The notes beneath the pieces are model-generated. The model was not told where the DNA came from and made no database searches. It was given only the letters and a program-made list of their open reading frames with translations. A stretch of DNA of 64,000 bases from Hoeflea sp. 108 (GTDB taxonomy: Bacteria; Pseudomonadota; Alphaproteobacteria; Rhizobiales; Rhizobiaceae), in contig NZ_KB890024.1 in assembly GCF_000372965.1 (NCBI RefSeq), positions 2,668,839-2,732,838 on the forward strand, in the 5' to 3' direction. Numbering within the stretch: the first letter of the stretch is position 1; each line of letters begins with the position of its first letter. Shown one piece after another: positions 8,976 through 18,353 of this stretch. Both the position numbers and the translations under genes were made by a program.

Positions 8976-9959
8976 ATGTCGCGTGTCCTTTCGGCCATTT
9001 CCGAGCGCTTTCCCATCGCCGGAACCTTCACCATTTCGCGCGGTTCCAAGACCGAAGCGGAGGTGATCTCGGTCACGATCGCCGAATCAGGTGCAATCGG
9101 GCGCGGCGAGTGCGTGCCCTACAAGCGCTATGGCGAGACCATGGAGAGCGTTGCCGAGGCGATCGAGCAGGTCCGCCGAGCGGTCGAAGACGGCGCCTCG
9201 CGCGACGAATTGCTTGGATTGATGCAGCCGGGTGCTGCGCGCAACGCCGTCGACTGCGCGCTGTGGGACCTTGAGGCCAAGCTGAGCGGCGTTCCGGTCA
9301 GCCGCACCCTCGGCCTCGGCGCTCCCCACGCGCTGGAAACCGCCTACACCCTGTCCTTGGGCGAGCCCGAGGCGATGGCGGCCCAGGCGCGCGCCAATGC
9401 CGCGCGTCCGCTGCTCAAGGTCAAGATCGGCGGCGACAACGACATCGCGCGCATCCGCGCGGTGGTCGAGGCCGCCCCCAGCAGCCGCCTGATCCTCGAT
9501 GCCAACGAAGGCTGGACCGACGCCAACATCGCCGAGAATCTGGCAACGGCAGCCGAACTTGGCATCGCCCTGATCGAGCAGCCGCTGCCGGCTGGCGCCG
9601 ACGCGATCCTCGCCAGAATTCCGCACCCGGTGCCGATCTGCGCCGACGAAAGCGTGCATGTCGCGGCCAACCTGGCGGAGCTCAAAGGCCGCTATGATGC
9701 GGTCAACATCAAGCTCGACAAGTCAGGCGGGATGACCGCGGCAATCGAGCTGCGCGACCAGGCCCGCGCGCTCGGCTTCCAGATCATGGTCGGCTGCATG
9801 GTGGGCACGTCGCTGGCCATGGCGCCAGCCGTGCTTTTGGCGCAGGGCGCCGATTTCGTCGACCTGGACGGACCGCTGCTTTTGGCCCGCGACCGCACGC
9901 CCGGCCTTATCTATGAGGGCTCAATGGTGTCGCCGCCCCTGCCCGAGCTTTGGGGCTGA
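8976..9959 (+). CDS. Enolase-superfamily dipeptide epimerase / N-acetyl-D-glutamate racemase-like
   Basis: The 327-residue protein belongs to the muconate-lactonizing/enolase superfamily. The catalytic set is complete: a KVK motif with K148 and K150, metal ligands D175, E201 and D224, and a second catalytic lysine K246 in NIKLDKSGG. These residues support 1,1-proton transfer (epimerase or racemase) chemistry. The family includes L-Ala-D/L-Glu epimerases of peptidoglycan recycling and the alphaproteobacterial DgcA N-acetyl-D-Glu racemases, and the sequence alone does not decide between them. No DgcN-like or murein-peptide gene is adjacent. The 3' end overlaps the convergent MFS gene by 39 bases. 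Confidence 0.88.
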   Translation: MSRVLSAISERFPIAGTFTISRGSKTEAEVISVTIAESGAIGRGECVPYKRYGETMESVAEAIEQVRRAVEDGASRDELLGLMQPGAARNAVDCALWDLEAKLSGVPVSRTLGLGAPHALETAYTLSLGEPEAMAAQARANAARPLLKVKIGGDNDIARIRAVVEAAPSSRLILDANEGWTDANIAENLATAAELGIALIEQPLPAGADAILARIPHPVPICADESVHVAANLAELKGRYDAVNIKLDKSGGMTAAIELRDQARALGFQIMVGCMVGTSLAMAPAVLLAQGADFVDLDGPLLLARDRTPGLIYEGSMVSPPLPELWG

Positions 9960-11153
9960 ACGGGCGCCGACAAGCACCAGCATGATGGCGACGGCGGCAA
10001 CGCCGGCCATGAAGTAGAAGCCGTTGGCGCCAAAGTTCTGGTAAAGCGGCCCGGACGCCAGCGTCACCACAGCCATCGACATGCCGTTGGTGAAATAGGC
10101 GACGCCCTGGGCAGCGCCGGTACGTTCCTCGGGCACCGATTCGGCGATCAGCTTCTGCACACCGATGAGCACCAGCGCGGTCGAAAATGCATGCAGGCTC
10201 TGGACCGCGAAGAAGCCAGGCACGCCGAGCCCGAGCGGCCAGATCAGCGGATAGGCAATCCAGCGCACGATGGCGCCGGCACCTGCAAGCAACAGCACGA
10301 AGGCAGTGGAGCGCCGGCCGAAGACGCGCGTGAACACCATGAACATGGCTATCTCGGCGGCGACGCCCCAGCTCCACAGCAAGCCGACGACGGTTTCACT
10401 GATGCCCAAGGATTTCCAGTAGATCGACACGAAGCCATAGAGGAACCCGTGGCTGGCGATGATGACGCCTGTGCCGCCGGCCATGATCAGGAAATAGCGG
10501 TTGAACAGCTTGGGCGCCTGCTGCTGCATGTCGGTGGCCGACAGTGGCGATGCCCGGCGTGGCCGGCCGAGCCTCGGCGTGATGAACGACATCAGGAAGC
10601 AGCCGAGCAGTCCGAGCGAAATGATCGCAGGCACGGCCTCGGCGCCCGTCCACGACAGGATGAAGCCTGCGGCAAGGCTGCCGCCAAGAAACGCGATCGA
10701 CCCCCAGATGCGCATCGCCGCATAATCCGAGCCGAAGCGGCGCACGCCCGACAGCGCCAGCGAATCTGCGATCGGCGAATGCGGGGTCCAGACTACGGAA
10801 AGCGCCAGCGACACGACCAGCACCGTCAGATAGGCCGGTTCGAGGAAGTAGCCGAGGGAGATCGCCAGCGACGAGGCGGCGAGGAAGATGAAGACGCTGG
10901 CGCGGTCCTTGGCTTTGTCGGCCATGGCCGCAATCAGCGGCGTGGTGACGACGCGCAGGAACATCGGCGCCGACAGGATGATGGCGATCTGCTCGGGGTC
11001 GAAACCCTTGGCTTCCAGCCACAGCGGGAAGTACGGCAGATGCACGCCCATCGGCACGAAGAGTGCTGCAAAAAGCAGCGAGATTCGCAGTTCGAAGCGG
11101 CGCGGCTTGATCTGCTGTTCTGGTGTCAGAGGCGGAAGCGTCATGGCGGGCAT
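9921..11153 (-). CDS. MFS transporter (MFS_1-like)
   Basis: This protein of about 410 residues has about twelve hydrophobic segments and basic loops typical of the major facilitator superfamily. It most resembles the 3-phenylpropionate/nucleoside-type MFS_1-like group. The substrate is unknown. The start is the ATG at 11153, though an ATG three codons further in is also possible. The C-terminus overlaps the convergent epimerase gene by 39 bases. Confidence 0.85.
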   Translation of the reverse strand: MPAMTLPPLTPEQQIKPRRFELRISLLFAALFVPMGVHLPYFPLWLEAKGFDPEQIAIILSAPMFLRVVTTPLIAAMADKAKDRASVFIFLAASSLAISLGYFLEPAYLTVLVVSLALSVVWTPHSPIADSLALSGVRRFGSDYAAMRIWGSIAFLGGSLAAGFILSWTGAEAVPAIISLGLLGCFLMSFITPRLGRPRRASPLSATDMQQQAPKLFNRYFLIMAGGTGVIIASHGFLYGFVSIYWKSLGISETVVGLLWSWGVAAEIAMFMVFTRVFGRRSTAFVLLLAGAGAIVRWIAYPLIWPLGLGVPGFFAVQSLHAFSTALVLIGVQKLIAESVPEERTGAAQGVAYFTNGMSMAVVTLASGPLYQNFGANGFYFMAGVAAVAIMLVLVGARSAPKLGQGRRHH

Positions 11154-11458
11154 TTGTCCGGGTGCAGACCCGAACCAACCAAGCCTCACCGATTTGCCTG
11201 CTCCATTATCACGAGCCTGCCGGGCACGAAAGCCGCTGCGCCCACCGTTGAGCGAAGCGGTTGGGCCAGCCTCGACAACCGCCTTGCCGCCCCGTTCGGC
11301 ATCGGCTCAATCGATGCGACAGCATGGGCATGGCGCGCGGCGCGACGCAGCGACTGGCCTTCGCCACGGCTTGCGATCGAGGCGTGACCGGGGCCCTCCC
11401 GCCAGCGGCGTGGAATGGAAGCAGGGGCGCACATGGCAAGCCTTCCAAAGCCTTCCGT
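11154..11458. other. Intergenic stretch without a recognised gene
   Basis: This is about 305 bases upstream of the minus-strand MFS gene and downstream of the minus-strand phosphoesterase gene. Small open frames are present but none has a recognisable product. No terminator with a clear T-run was seen. Confidence 0.45.
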
Positions 11459-12280
11459 TCAGGCGGCTTTTTCGACGCGCCGTTGGTCGAGAACCATCGG
11501 CACGAGAGCCTCGGAAGCCAACTGGCCGGCCATCACATGCGGCCAGTGCAGGAGAACGAAGCTGCCGTCGAAATCCTCCGCGACAGCGGTGCAGCTTTCG
11601 ACCCAGTCGCCGGTATTGATGTACTGGATGCCGTCGAAATCCTCGATGGCTGCATGGTGGATATGGCCGCAGATGACGCCATCTACCTCGGAGCGGCGCG
11701 CCTCCTCGGTCAGCACCTGCTGGAAGGCGCCGATGAAATTGACTGCCTTCTTGACCTTGACCTTGGCCCAGGACGAGAACGACCAGTAGGGCATGCCGAA
11801 GGTGCGGCGAAAGCGCGCCACCACGCGGTTGGTGGCCATCGCCGCGTCATAGGCGAAATCGCCGAGGTAAGCGAGCCAGCGCACGTTCTGCACGACTGCG
11901 TCGAACTGGTCGCCATGGATGACGAGGAAGCGCTTGCCGTCGGCGGCCTCGTGGATCGCGCGGTCGGCAACGACGATGCCACCGAAATGCACGCCCTGGA
12001 AATTGCGGGCGAATTCGTCGTGGTTGCCGGCGATGTAGGTAATCTCGGTGCCCTTGCGCGCCTGTCGAAGCAGCTTCTGCACCACGTCATTGTGCAACTG
12101 CGGCCAATGCCACTGCCGGCGCAGACGCCAGCCATCGACGATATCGCCGACCAGAAAGATCTTCTCGGCCTCGTGGTGTCGCAGGAAGTCGATGAGGAAG
12201 TCGGCCTTGGCGGCCTTCGACCCCAGATGCACGTCGGAGATGAACAGCGTGCGGAAATTGCGTGTGTTCGTGCCGGACAT
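11459..12280 (-). CDS. LpxH-like metallophosphoesterase (UDP-2,3-diacylglucosamine diphosphatase family)
   Basis: The 273-residue protein carries the calcineurin-type metallophosphoesterase motifs in order: SDVHLG, GDIVDGW, GNHDE, HGDQFD and GHIHH, the full two-metal site. The middle region has the helical insert seen in the COG2908 group related to LpxH. Members of this group are often called UDP-2,3-diacylglucosamine diphosphatases, but alphaproteobacteria commonly use LpxI for that lipid A step, so the true substrate is uncertain. The ATG at 12280 is preferred to an in-frame TTG further upstream, because the extra His/Ser-rich stretch is unlike the family. Confidence 0.85.
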   Translation of the reverse strand: MSGTNTRNFRTLFISDVHLGSKAAKADFLIDFLRHHEAEKIFLVGDIVDGWRLRRQWHWPQLHNDVVQKLLRQARKGTEITYIAGNHDEFARNFQGVHFGGIVVADRAIHEAADGKRFLVIHGDQFDAVVQNVRWLAYLGDFAYDAAMATNRVVARFRRTFGMPYWSFSSWAKVKVKKAVNFIGAFQQVLTEEARRSEVDGVICGHIHHAAIEDFDGIQYINTGDWVESCTAVAEDFDGSFVLLHWPHVMAGQLASEALVPMVLDQRRVEKAA

Positions 12281-12398
12281 GGCATTCGACCCGTTGCTTT
12301 TGCCGTGGCTATGCCCAGATTCATGCAACAGGCGTATGACGGTTGCGGCTTGGGCCGGGCGGTTCTAGGCTGGGTCATCACCGACAGGAGAACGCATC

Positions 12399-13178
12399 AT
12401 GGATCTCGGCATCAGCGGGAAGAAGGCAATCGTCTGCGCCTCGAGCAAGGGCCTCGGCAAGGGCTGCGCGATAGCGCTGGCCGAAGCCGGCTGCGAGCTG
12501 TTCCTCAACGGTCGCGACGCCGGCATCCTCAGCCGCACGGCAACGGAAATCCGCCAGCGCTGCGGCGTGCCGGTCACCGAGATTGTCGGCGACATCTCCG
12601 ATCCGGCCGTGCAGAAGGCGCTGCTTTCGGCCTGCCCCGATCCCGACATCCTGGTCAACAACAATGGCGGGCCGCCCTACCGGGACTTCCGCGAACTCGA
12701 CCGGGAGAAGATTCTCGCCGGCGTCACCAACAACATGGTCACCCCGATCGAGCTCATCAAAGCGGTCATCGACGGCATGGCGGCGCGCGGCTTCGGCCGC
12801 ATCGTCAACATCACCTCACTGTCGGTCTACACGCCGATCCCCGGCCTCGACCTGTCCTCCGGTGCCCGCGCCGGCCTGACAGCATTCCTGGCAGGCGTTG
12901 CGCGCACGGTTGCCGACCGCAACGTCACCATCAACAACATGCTGCCCGGCAAGCTCGACACCGACCGCCTGCGCGGCCCGCATGAGCCCGGAAGCATCGA
13001 GGATCCGGCGGAAGGTGCAGCCCGCCGCGCGCGGCTCAGCGCCGGCATTCCAGCCGGTCGCCTCGGCACGCCTGAAGAATTCGGCCAGATCTGCGCCTTC
13101 CTGTGCTCGACACATGCTGGTTACATGACCGGGCAGAACATCCCTGTTGACGGCGGGCTCTATGTGAGCTCGTTCTAG
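12399..13178 (+). CDS. SDR family oxidoreductase (3-oxoacyl-ACP reductase-like)
   Basis: The 259-residue protein is a classical short-chain dehydrogenase/reductase with a Rossmann fold. An N-terminal nucleotide-binding segment ASSKGLGKG replaces the usual TGxxxGIG, and a conserved NNNGGPP stretch replaces NNAG. The usual YxxxK tetrad is not obvious: near the expected Tyr the sequence is DLSSGARAGL. This places it in the divergent SDR subgroup with an NNxGGP motif. The ATG is preceded by AGGAG six bases upstream. The substrate cannot be told. Confidence 0.85.
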   Translation: MDLGISGKKAIVCASSKGLGKGCAIALAEAGCELFLNGRDAGILSRTATEIRQRCGVPVTEIVGDISDPAVQKALLSACPDPDILVNNNGGPPYRDFRELDREKILAGVTNNMVTPIELIKAVIDGMAARGFGRIVNITSLSVYTPIPGLDLSSGARAGLTAFLAGVARTVADRNVTINNMLPGKLDTDRLRGPHEPGSIEDPAEGAARRARLSAGIPAGRLGTPEEFGQICAFLCSTHAGYMTGQNIPVDGGLYVSSF

Positions 13179-13215
13179 GCTCGCTGCGACCCGAAACTGC
13201 CCCAAAGGCATCCGG

Positions 13216-13241
13216 CAGCGCGTCTTAAGGACGCGCTGTTT
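13216..13241 (+). terminator. Possible hairpin terminator after the SDR gene
   Basis: CAGCGCGTC (13216-13224) pairs perfectly with GACGCGCTG (13230-13238) around a five-base loop, followed by only TTT. The stem is strong and the T-tail short, so termination is plausible but not certain. Confidence 0.5.
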
Positions 13242-13417
13242 CGCCGAGCCTCACAAAAGACCGAATCGAGCTCTCAACCGCCACCTGCAAGCCGCTGGAA
13301 TGATTGCAGTTCTGCCGCTTGAAAGTGATTCAACGTCCATTTGGCCGTTGACGCCTCGAAAATCGTGCAGGCCGTGCTAATAACGACCTTTGCTATTGGA
13401 ATCTGAAGGAGCGGGAC

Positions 13418-15751
13418 ATGGCTGGGGAAGACAAGAAGAAGGACGCGCTGTCCGATCTGGATCACGCCGCCCTTTTCTTCCACAAGCACCCTGTCCCCGG
13501 TAAGCTCGAGATCCAGGCGACCAAGCCGCTCGGCAACCAGCGCGACCTGGCGCTCGCCTATTCGCCTGGCGTCGCCGCGCCCTGCCTCGCCATCAAGGAC
13601 GACCCCGAGACCGCCGCCGACTACACCGGCCGGGCCAATCTCGTCGCGGTGATCTCCAACGGCACCGCCGTTCTCGGCCTCGGCAATATCGGCCCGCTGG
13701 CGTCCAAGCCGGTGATGGAAGGCAAGGCGGTGCTGTTCAAGAAGTTCGCCGGCATCGACGTCTTCGACATCGAGATCGACGCACCCGAGATCGACCAGAT
13801 GGTCAACACCATCGCTGCGCTCGAGCCCACCTTCGGCGGCATCAATCTCGAAGACATCAAGGCGCCCGAGTGCTTCGAGGTCGAGGCGCAACTGAAGGCC
13901 AAGATGGCCATTCCGGTCTTCCACGACGACCAGCATGGCACCGCGATCATCGTCGCCGCCGCCGTGCTCAACGGCCTGGAACTCGCCGGGAAGAAGATCG
14001 AGGACGTCAAGATCGTGACGTCGGGCGCGGGTGCCGCAGCCCTTGCCTGCCTCAACCTCTTGGTCTCGCTCGGCGCCAAGGTCGAGAACATCTGGGTCAC
14101 CGACCGCTTCGGCGTCGCCTATAAGGGCCGCGTCGACGAAATGGACCGCTGGAAGGATCCTTACGTCAAGGACACCAACGCCCGCGTGCTGGCCGACGTC
14201 ATCGGCGGCGCCGACGTGTTCCTGGGCCTTTCGGCAGCCGGCGTACTGAAGCCCGAACTGTTGAAGGAGATGGCCGAGAAGCCGCTGATCCTGGCGCTCG
14301 CCAACCCCAAGCCAGAGATCATGCCCGAGGAGGCGCGCGCCGCCCGCCCCGACGCCATGATCTGCACCGGCCGGTCGGACTTCCCCAACCAGGTCAACAA
14401 CGTCCTTTGCTTCCCCTATATCTTCCGTGGCGCGCTCGACTGCGGCGCACGCGCCATCAACGAGGAGATGAAGATGGCTGCTGTGCGCGCCATCGCGGCG
14501 CTCGCGCGCGAGGAGCCGTCGGATGTCGCCGCCCGCGCCTATTCCGGCGAGACGCCGACCTTCGGCCCCGACTTCCTGATCCCCTCGCCCTTCGATCCGC
14601 GCCTGATCCTGCGCATTGCGCCAGCGGTCGCCAAGGCTGCCTGCGAGACCGGCGTGGCGAGCCGTCCGATCGCCGATTTCGCCGCCTATGTCGACAAGCT
14701 CAGCCGCTTCGTCTTCCGCTCCGGCCTGGTGATGAAGCCGATCTTCTCCAATGCCAAGCAGGCGACGGCCAAGCGCGTCATCTATGCCGACGGCGAGGAT
14801 GAGCGTGTGTTGCGCGCCGCTCAGGTCGTGCTCGAGGAAGACCTGGCAAGGCCGATCCTCATCGGCCGTCCGCATGTCATCGAGGTGCGTCTCAAGCGCT
14901 ATGGCCTGCGCATCCGGCCGGGCGTCGACTTCGACATCATCAACCCCGAGGACGATCCGCGATACCGCCACTATGTGGAGGTGCTGATCGAGCTAGGCGG
15001 CCGCCGCGGCATCACACCCGAAGCAGCCCGCACCATGGTGCGCACCAACAATACGGTGATCGCCGCCATCGCCGTCCGGCGCGGCGATGCCGACGCGATG
15101 ATCTGCGGCCTCGAAGGCCGTTTCGAGCGCCATTTGCGCAACGTCCAGCAGATCGTAGGCGTCCGCGATGGCATCCAGGATCGCGATCTGTCGACGCTCT
15201 CGATGCTGATTTCGCAGCGCGGCGTGCTGTTCTTCACCGACACCTATGTGACCGTCGACCCCTCGGCCGAAGAGATCGCCGAGATGACGATCCTCGCCGC
15301 CGAGGAAATCCGCCGCTTCGGCATCGAGCCCAAGGCCGCGCTTGTGTCGCATTCGAATTTCGGCTCGCGCGACACGCCGAGCGCCCGCAAGATGCGCGAA
15401 GCCGCCGAGATCCTGAAGCGCATCGCGCCGAAGCTGCAGGCCGACGGCGAAATGCATGGCGACTCGGCATTGTCGGAGGCGTTGCGCCAGCGCGTTTATC
15501 CGCATTCGACGCTGAAGGGCGAAGCCAATCTCCTGGTCTTCCCCAATCTCGATGCGGCCAACATCGCCCTGACCACGGTCAAGACGATGATGGATGCGCT
15601 GCATGTCGGGCCGATCCTGCTCGGCACAGCACAGCCTGCACACATCCTGACACCTTCGGTCACCTCGCGCGGCGTCGTCAACATGACTGCACTCGCGGTC
15701 GTGGAAGCTTCGCAGCGTGCCCAGGCGACGGTGCAGTCGCCGGCGGGCTGA
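13418..15751 (+). CDS. maeB: Malic enzyme with C-terminal phosphotransacetylase-like domain
   Basis: The 777-residue protein has the malic-enzyme N-terminal domain (about residues 15-155, with AYSPGVAAPC), an NAD(P)-binding domain (about 165-400, with SGAGAAA) and a phosphate acetyltransferase-like domain (about 440-770). It converts malate to pyruvate and CO2 and supplies pyruvate/acetyl-CoA during growth on C4-dicarboxylates. Rhizobia carry two such multidomain enzymes, an NAD form (Dme) and an NADP form (Tme), and the cofactor is not decided here. The C-terminal domain is usually regulatory rather than catalytic. GAAGGAG lies upstream of the ATG. Confidence 0.95.
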   Translation: MAGEDKKKDALSDLDHAALFFHKHPVPGKLEIQATKPLGNQRDLALAYSPGVAAPCLAIKDDPETAADYTGRANLVAVISNGTAVLGLGNIGPLASKPVMEGKAVLFKKFAGIDVFDIEIDAPEIDQMVNTIAALEPTFGGINLEDIKAPECFEVEAQLKAKMAIPVFHDDQHGTAIIVAAAVLNGLELAGKKIEDVKIVTSGAGAAALACLNLLVSLGAKVENIWVTDRFGVAYKGRVDEMDRWKDPYVKDTNARVLADVIGGADVFLGLSAAGVLKPELLKEMAEKPLILALANPKPEIMPEEARAARPDAMICTGRSDFPNQVNNVLCFPYIFRGALDCGARAINEEMKMAAVRAIAALAREEPSDVAARAYSGETPTFGPDFLIPSPFDPRLILRIAPAVAKAACETGVASRPIADFAAYVDKLSRFVFRSGLVMKPIFSNAKQATAKRVIYADGEDERVLRAAQVVLEEDLARPILIGRPHVIEVRLKRYGLRIRPGVDFDIINPEDDPRYRHYVEVLIELGGRRGITPEAARTMVRTNNTVIAAIAVRRGDADAMICGLEGRFERHLRNVQQIVGVRDGIQDRDLSTLSMLISQRGVLFFTDTYVTVDPSAEEIAEMTILAAEEIRRFGIEPKAALVSHSNFGSRDTPSARKMREAAEILKRIAPKLQADGEMHGDSALSEALRQRVYPHSTLKGEANLLVFPNLDAANIALTTVKTMMDALHVGPILLGTAQPAHILTPSVTSRGVVNMTALAVVEASQRAQATVQSPAG

Positions 15752-15816
15752 TCGTTGCGACGAAAATGACTAAGCTGCCGAACGCAGGGATTGAGTCGAT
15801 CCTTGCGGGGAGCTGC

Positions 15817-16884
15817 ATGTTCGGACGCAAGACAGGCAAGACGACAAGCAAACGGGCGGCGGCCTGGCCGATGGCATTGGCCCTGTCGCTGCTTGCCACG
15901 GCCCAAGCGCTCGCAGCACCGCCCGAATGCGCGTTGCTGAAACGACAACTGGCGCAATTGTCCGGCAGCGTCGTGCAGCTCGATGAATATGGCAACGCCG
16001 CCGACACGCAGCGCGACCAGATCGACCTTGCCCGGATCAGGGCAGCCGACCTCGGTTGCGACCGCGCTGTATCGGGCGAAACCGTCGCGGCCTGCGCCGA
16101 GCTCAACGCCAGGATTTCGGCGATGCAGGACAATCTCGGCAGGCTCGAGCAGAACGGCGCGACCGCGCCGAGCAAAACCGACAGGCGCGAGCGCATCCGC
16201 ATCCTCGATGCGCTGGAGCTTGCCGGCTGCAATGCACAGACACCGGAAGAGGCCGCGGCGGCCAGCGGCGAAGAGGATCCGCTCGACGAGCCATCGGATG
16301 TGACGATCATCCGTGGCGGCGCGGCGGAAAGCCTGAGCTCCAACGAAAGCTATCCGCAGCACATCGTGATCGGTCGCAGCAATGAGCCGGGCACGGGCGA
16401 ATACCGGACGCTGTGCGTGCGGACCTGCGACGGCTATTCGTTCCCGATGTCGAATGGGGCCGACCTGCAGGATTTCCAGCGCGACCAGCAGAACTGTGAA
16501 GCCAGTTGCCCGGGAACCGAGATCGAGCTGTTCTACCATCTAAGGGACGGCCAGCCGCAGGAAAGCATGGTGTCGGCACGCTCCGGCCAGCCCTATCGCA
16601 ACCTGCCGACAGCCTATCGCTACAAGCGCGTCGACCTGCCACGCGTGCCCTCATGCGGCTGCAACATCAGCCAGAACAAGGATTTTTCCATCCTGGCAGG
16701 CGAAGGCCGTGCGGTGACGGCCAAGCCGAAGCCGGCGGCAGTGGCCGAACCGGCACCTCCAGCGGCCAGCCCGAGCCAGCCGCCGGATCCCAACCGCAAG
16801 GTCAGGGCCGTCGGGCCAGAGTTCCTTCCCGACCCACAAGGGGCAATAGATCTGCGAGCTCCGGGCCAGACTCCAGCCCGGTAA
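15817..16884 (+). CDS. DUF2865 exported protein
   Basis: This protein of about 355 residues has a Lys/Arg-rich n-region, a hydrophobic core and an AxA-type cleavage site (ALAAP). The ATG at 15817 puts the signal peptide at the N-terminus and is preferred to an ATG at 15766. The central part (about residues 185-290) has the conserved Cys-rich stretch of the DUF2865 family (LCVRTCDGYSFP, then ASCPGTE, then CGCN). The N-terminal half is helical and the C-terminus is Pro/Ala-rich. The function is unknown; the family is largely limited to Rhizobiales and predicted periplasmic. Its last 83 bases overlap the convergent gltX gene. Confidence 0.8.
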   Translation: MFGRKTGKTTSKRAAAWPMALALSLLATAQALAAPPECALLKRQLAQLSGSVVQLDEYGNAADTQRDQIDLARIRAADLGCDRAVSGETVAACAELNARISAMQDNLGRLEQNGATAPSKTDRRERIRILDALELAGCNAQTPEEAAAASGEEDPLDEPSDVTIIRGGAAESLSSNESYPQHIVIGRSNEPGTGEYRTLCVRTCDGYSFPMSNGADLQDFQRDQQNCEASCPGTEIELFYHLRDGQPQESMVSARSGQPYRNLPTAYRYKRVDLPRVPSCGCNISQNKDFSILAGEGRAVTAKPKPAAVAEPAPPAASPSQPPDPNRKVRAVGPEFLPDPQGAIDLRAPGQTPAR

Positions 16885-18175
16885 GGGCCAGCCTGAGCGG
16901 CATGAACAGCGCCTTGCCCTTGCGGCCGGTGGCCTTCTTCACGGCTCCCGTCCAGTTCTTCCAGACATTGCCGTCCCACGGCTCATCGGGCAGCAGGTCG
17001 AGCGCCTGGCCGACAAACTCGCGATCCTCGTCACCGAATTCGGCAGCGGGCTGCGGTCCTTCGCGCAGGATGCGCCACCAGGTGGTGGCATCCGAGAGCT
17101 TGTCGAGATTGCCACGCACCGCCAACCAGAACGGCTCCGCGTGATCGCCGCTGATGCCAAGCAGCATGAGACGGTCACGCACCTCGGCAAACGACATGTG
17201 ATGCAAAAGCGCGCGGTTGAGCACCACGAGTTCGTCGGGATCGAACTTGGAAGCCGATTTGGAGGTCGCCTCCGGATCGAATTTTTCGGCAAGCTCAGCG
17301 AGGCTCGGCGTCGCCACCACGTTCTCGGAGGTACCGACCAGCACCGCCAGTGACGCCACCGCCATCGGCTCGATGCCGCTTTCGCGCAGGCTTTCGATGG
17401 ACAGAGCCCCGGTGCGCTTCGACAGCCCCTCGCCCGAACTGGTGGTCAGGAGATTGTGGTGGCCGAAGGCAGGAGCCTCTGCGCCGAGCGCATGGAACAG
17501 GGCGATCTGCACGCCTGTGTTGGTGACATGGTCATCGCCGCGGATGATGTGGGTGACGCCCATCTCTATGTCATCGACGACAGATGGCAGCGTGTAGAGA
17601 TAGGTACCGTCCTCGCGCACCAGAACGGGATCGGAAAGCGACGCCAGGTCGACCGTCTCCTCGCCGCGAACCACGTCGTTCCAGTGGATTTCGGTGCGCT
17701 CCGTCTCGAACGGATCGGACTTGAAGTTGGGCAGCAGGAAGCGCCAGTGCGGCCGGCGGCCGTCATGCTCGTATTCGGCTCGGTCAGCGGCGGAGAGCTT
17801 CAGCGCCTCCCGGCCGTAGACCGGCGGCAAGCCACGGGTACGGCGCACCTTGCGGCGCAGGTCGAGTTCCTCAGGCGTCTCGTAGCAGGCGTAGAGCACG
17901 CCGGCGGCCTTCAGCTTTTCGACGGCGGCATCGTAGCTTTCGAAACGGCGCGACTGATATTCGGTCTGGTCGGGGAAGATGCCGAGCCAGTGCAGGTCGT
18001 AGAGGATCGAGTCCGCAAACTCCTGACGCGAACGTTCGACATCGGTGTCGTCGAAGCGCTGGATGAAGCGGCCCCTGTTCTTCACGGCGAAGAGCCAGTT
18101 GAACAAGGCCGTGCGCGCATTGCCGATATGGATGCGGCCGGTGGGCGAAGGGGCGAAACGAACGGTAACTGTCAT
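16802..18175 (-). CDS. gltX: Glutamyl-tRNA synthetase
   Basis: The 457-residue protein is a class I aminoacyl-tRNA synthetase. It has the HIGH-type motif HIGN in APSPTGRIHIGNART near residue 15 and a KMSKS-type motif (LSKRTG), with the GluRS-specific catalytic region between. It charges tRNA with glutamate. Many alphaproteobacteria have two GluRS genes, one of which also charges tRNA-Gln ahead of amidotransfer, and which one this is cannot be told. The ATG at 18175 gives the normal family N-terminus MTVTVRFAPSPTG. The gene overlaps the convergent DUF2865 gene by 83 bases at the 3' ends. Confidence 0.95.
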   Translation of the reverse strand: MTVTVRFAPSPTGRIHIGNARTALFNWLFAVKNRGRFIQRFDDTDVERSRQEFADSILYDLHWLGIFPDQTEYQSRRFESYDAAVEKLKAAGVLYACYETPEELDLRRKVRRTRGLPPVYGREALKLSAADRAEYEHDGRRPHWRFLLPNFKSDPFETERTEIHWNDVVRGEETVDLASLSDPVLVREDGTYLYTLPSVVDDIEMGVTHIIRGDDHVTNTGVQIALFHALGAEAPAFGHHNLLTTSSGEGLSKRTGALSIESLRESGIEPMAVASLAVLVGTSENVVATPSLAELAEKFDPEATSKSASKFDPDELVVLNRALLHHMSFAEVRDRLMLLGISGDHAEPFWLAVRGNLDKLSDATTWWRILREGPQPAAEFGDEDREFVGQALDLLPDEPWDGNVWKNWTGAVKKATGRKGKALFMPLRLALTGLESGPELADLLPLVGREGTLARRP

Positions 18176-18353
18176 GTTTGGGGCGTAGCGGATGGCTCTG
18201 GCGTTGACAAGGCAGCCCCCGCTCCTCGCCCAAGACATAGAACATGCCTTCGGCGATTGGAAGCCGGCCATAGGATGGCCAGGAACGCGAACGGGCCGCA
18301 TTTCGTGGCCCGCTGCATTGTCAGGACTTCAGCGGAGCGGCATGCACCCGGGC

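Noticed and set aside
13274..14971. 565-codon minus-strand frame opposite malic enzyme
   Set aside because: It is antisense to an unmistakable malic enzyme. The product is Asp/Gly/His-rich and unlike any family.
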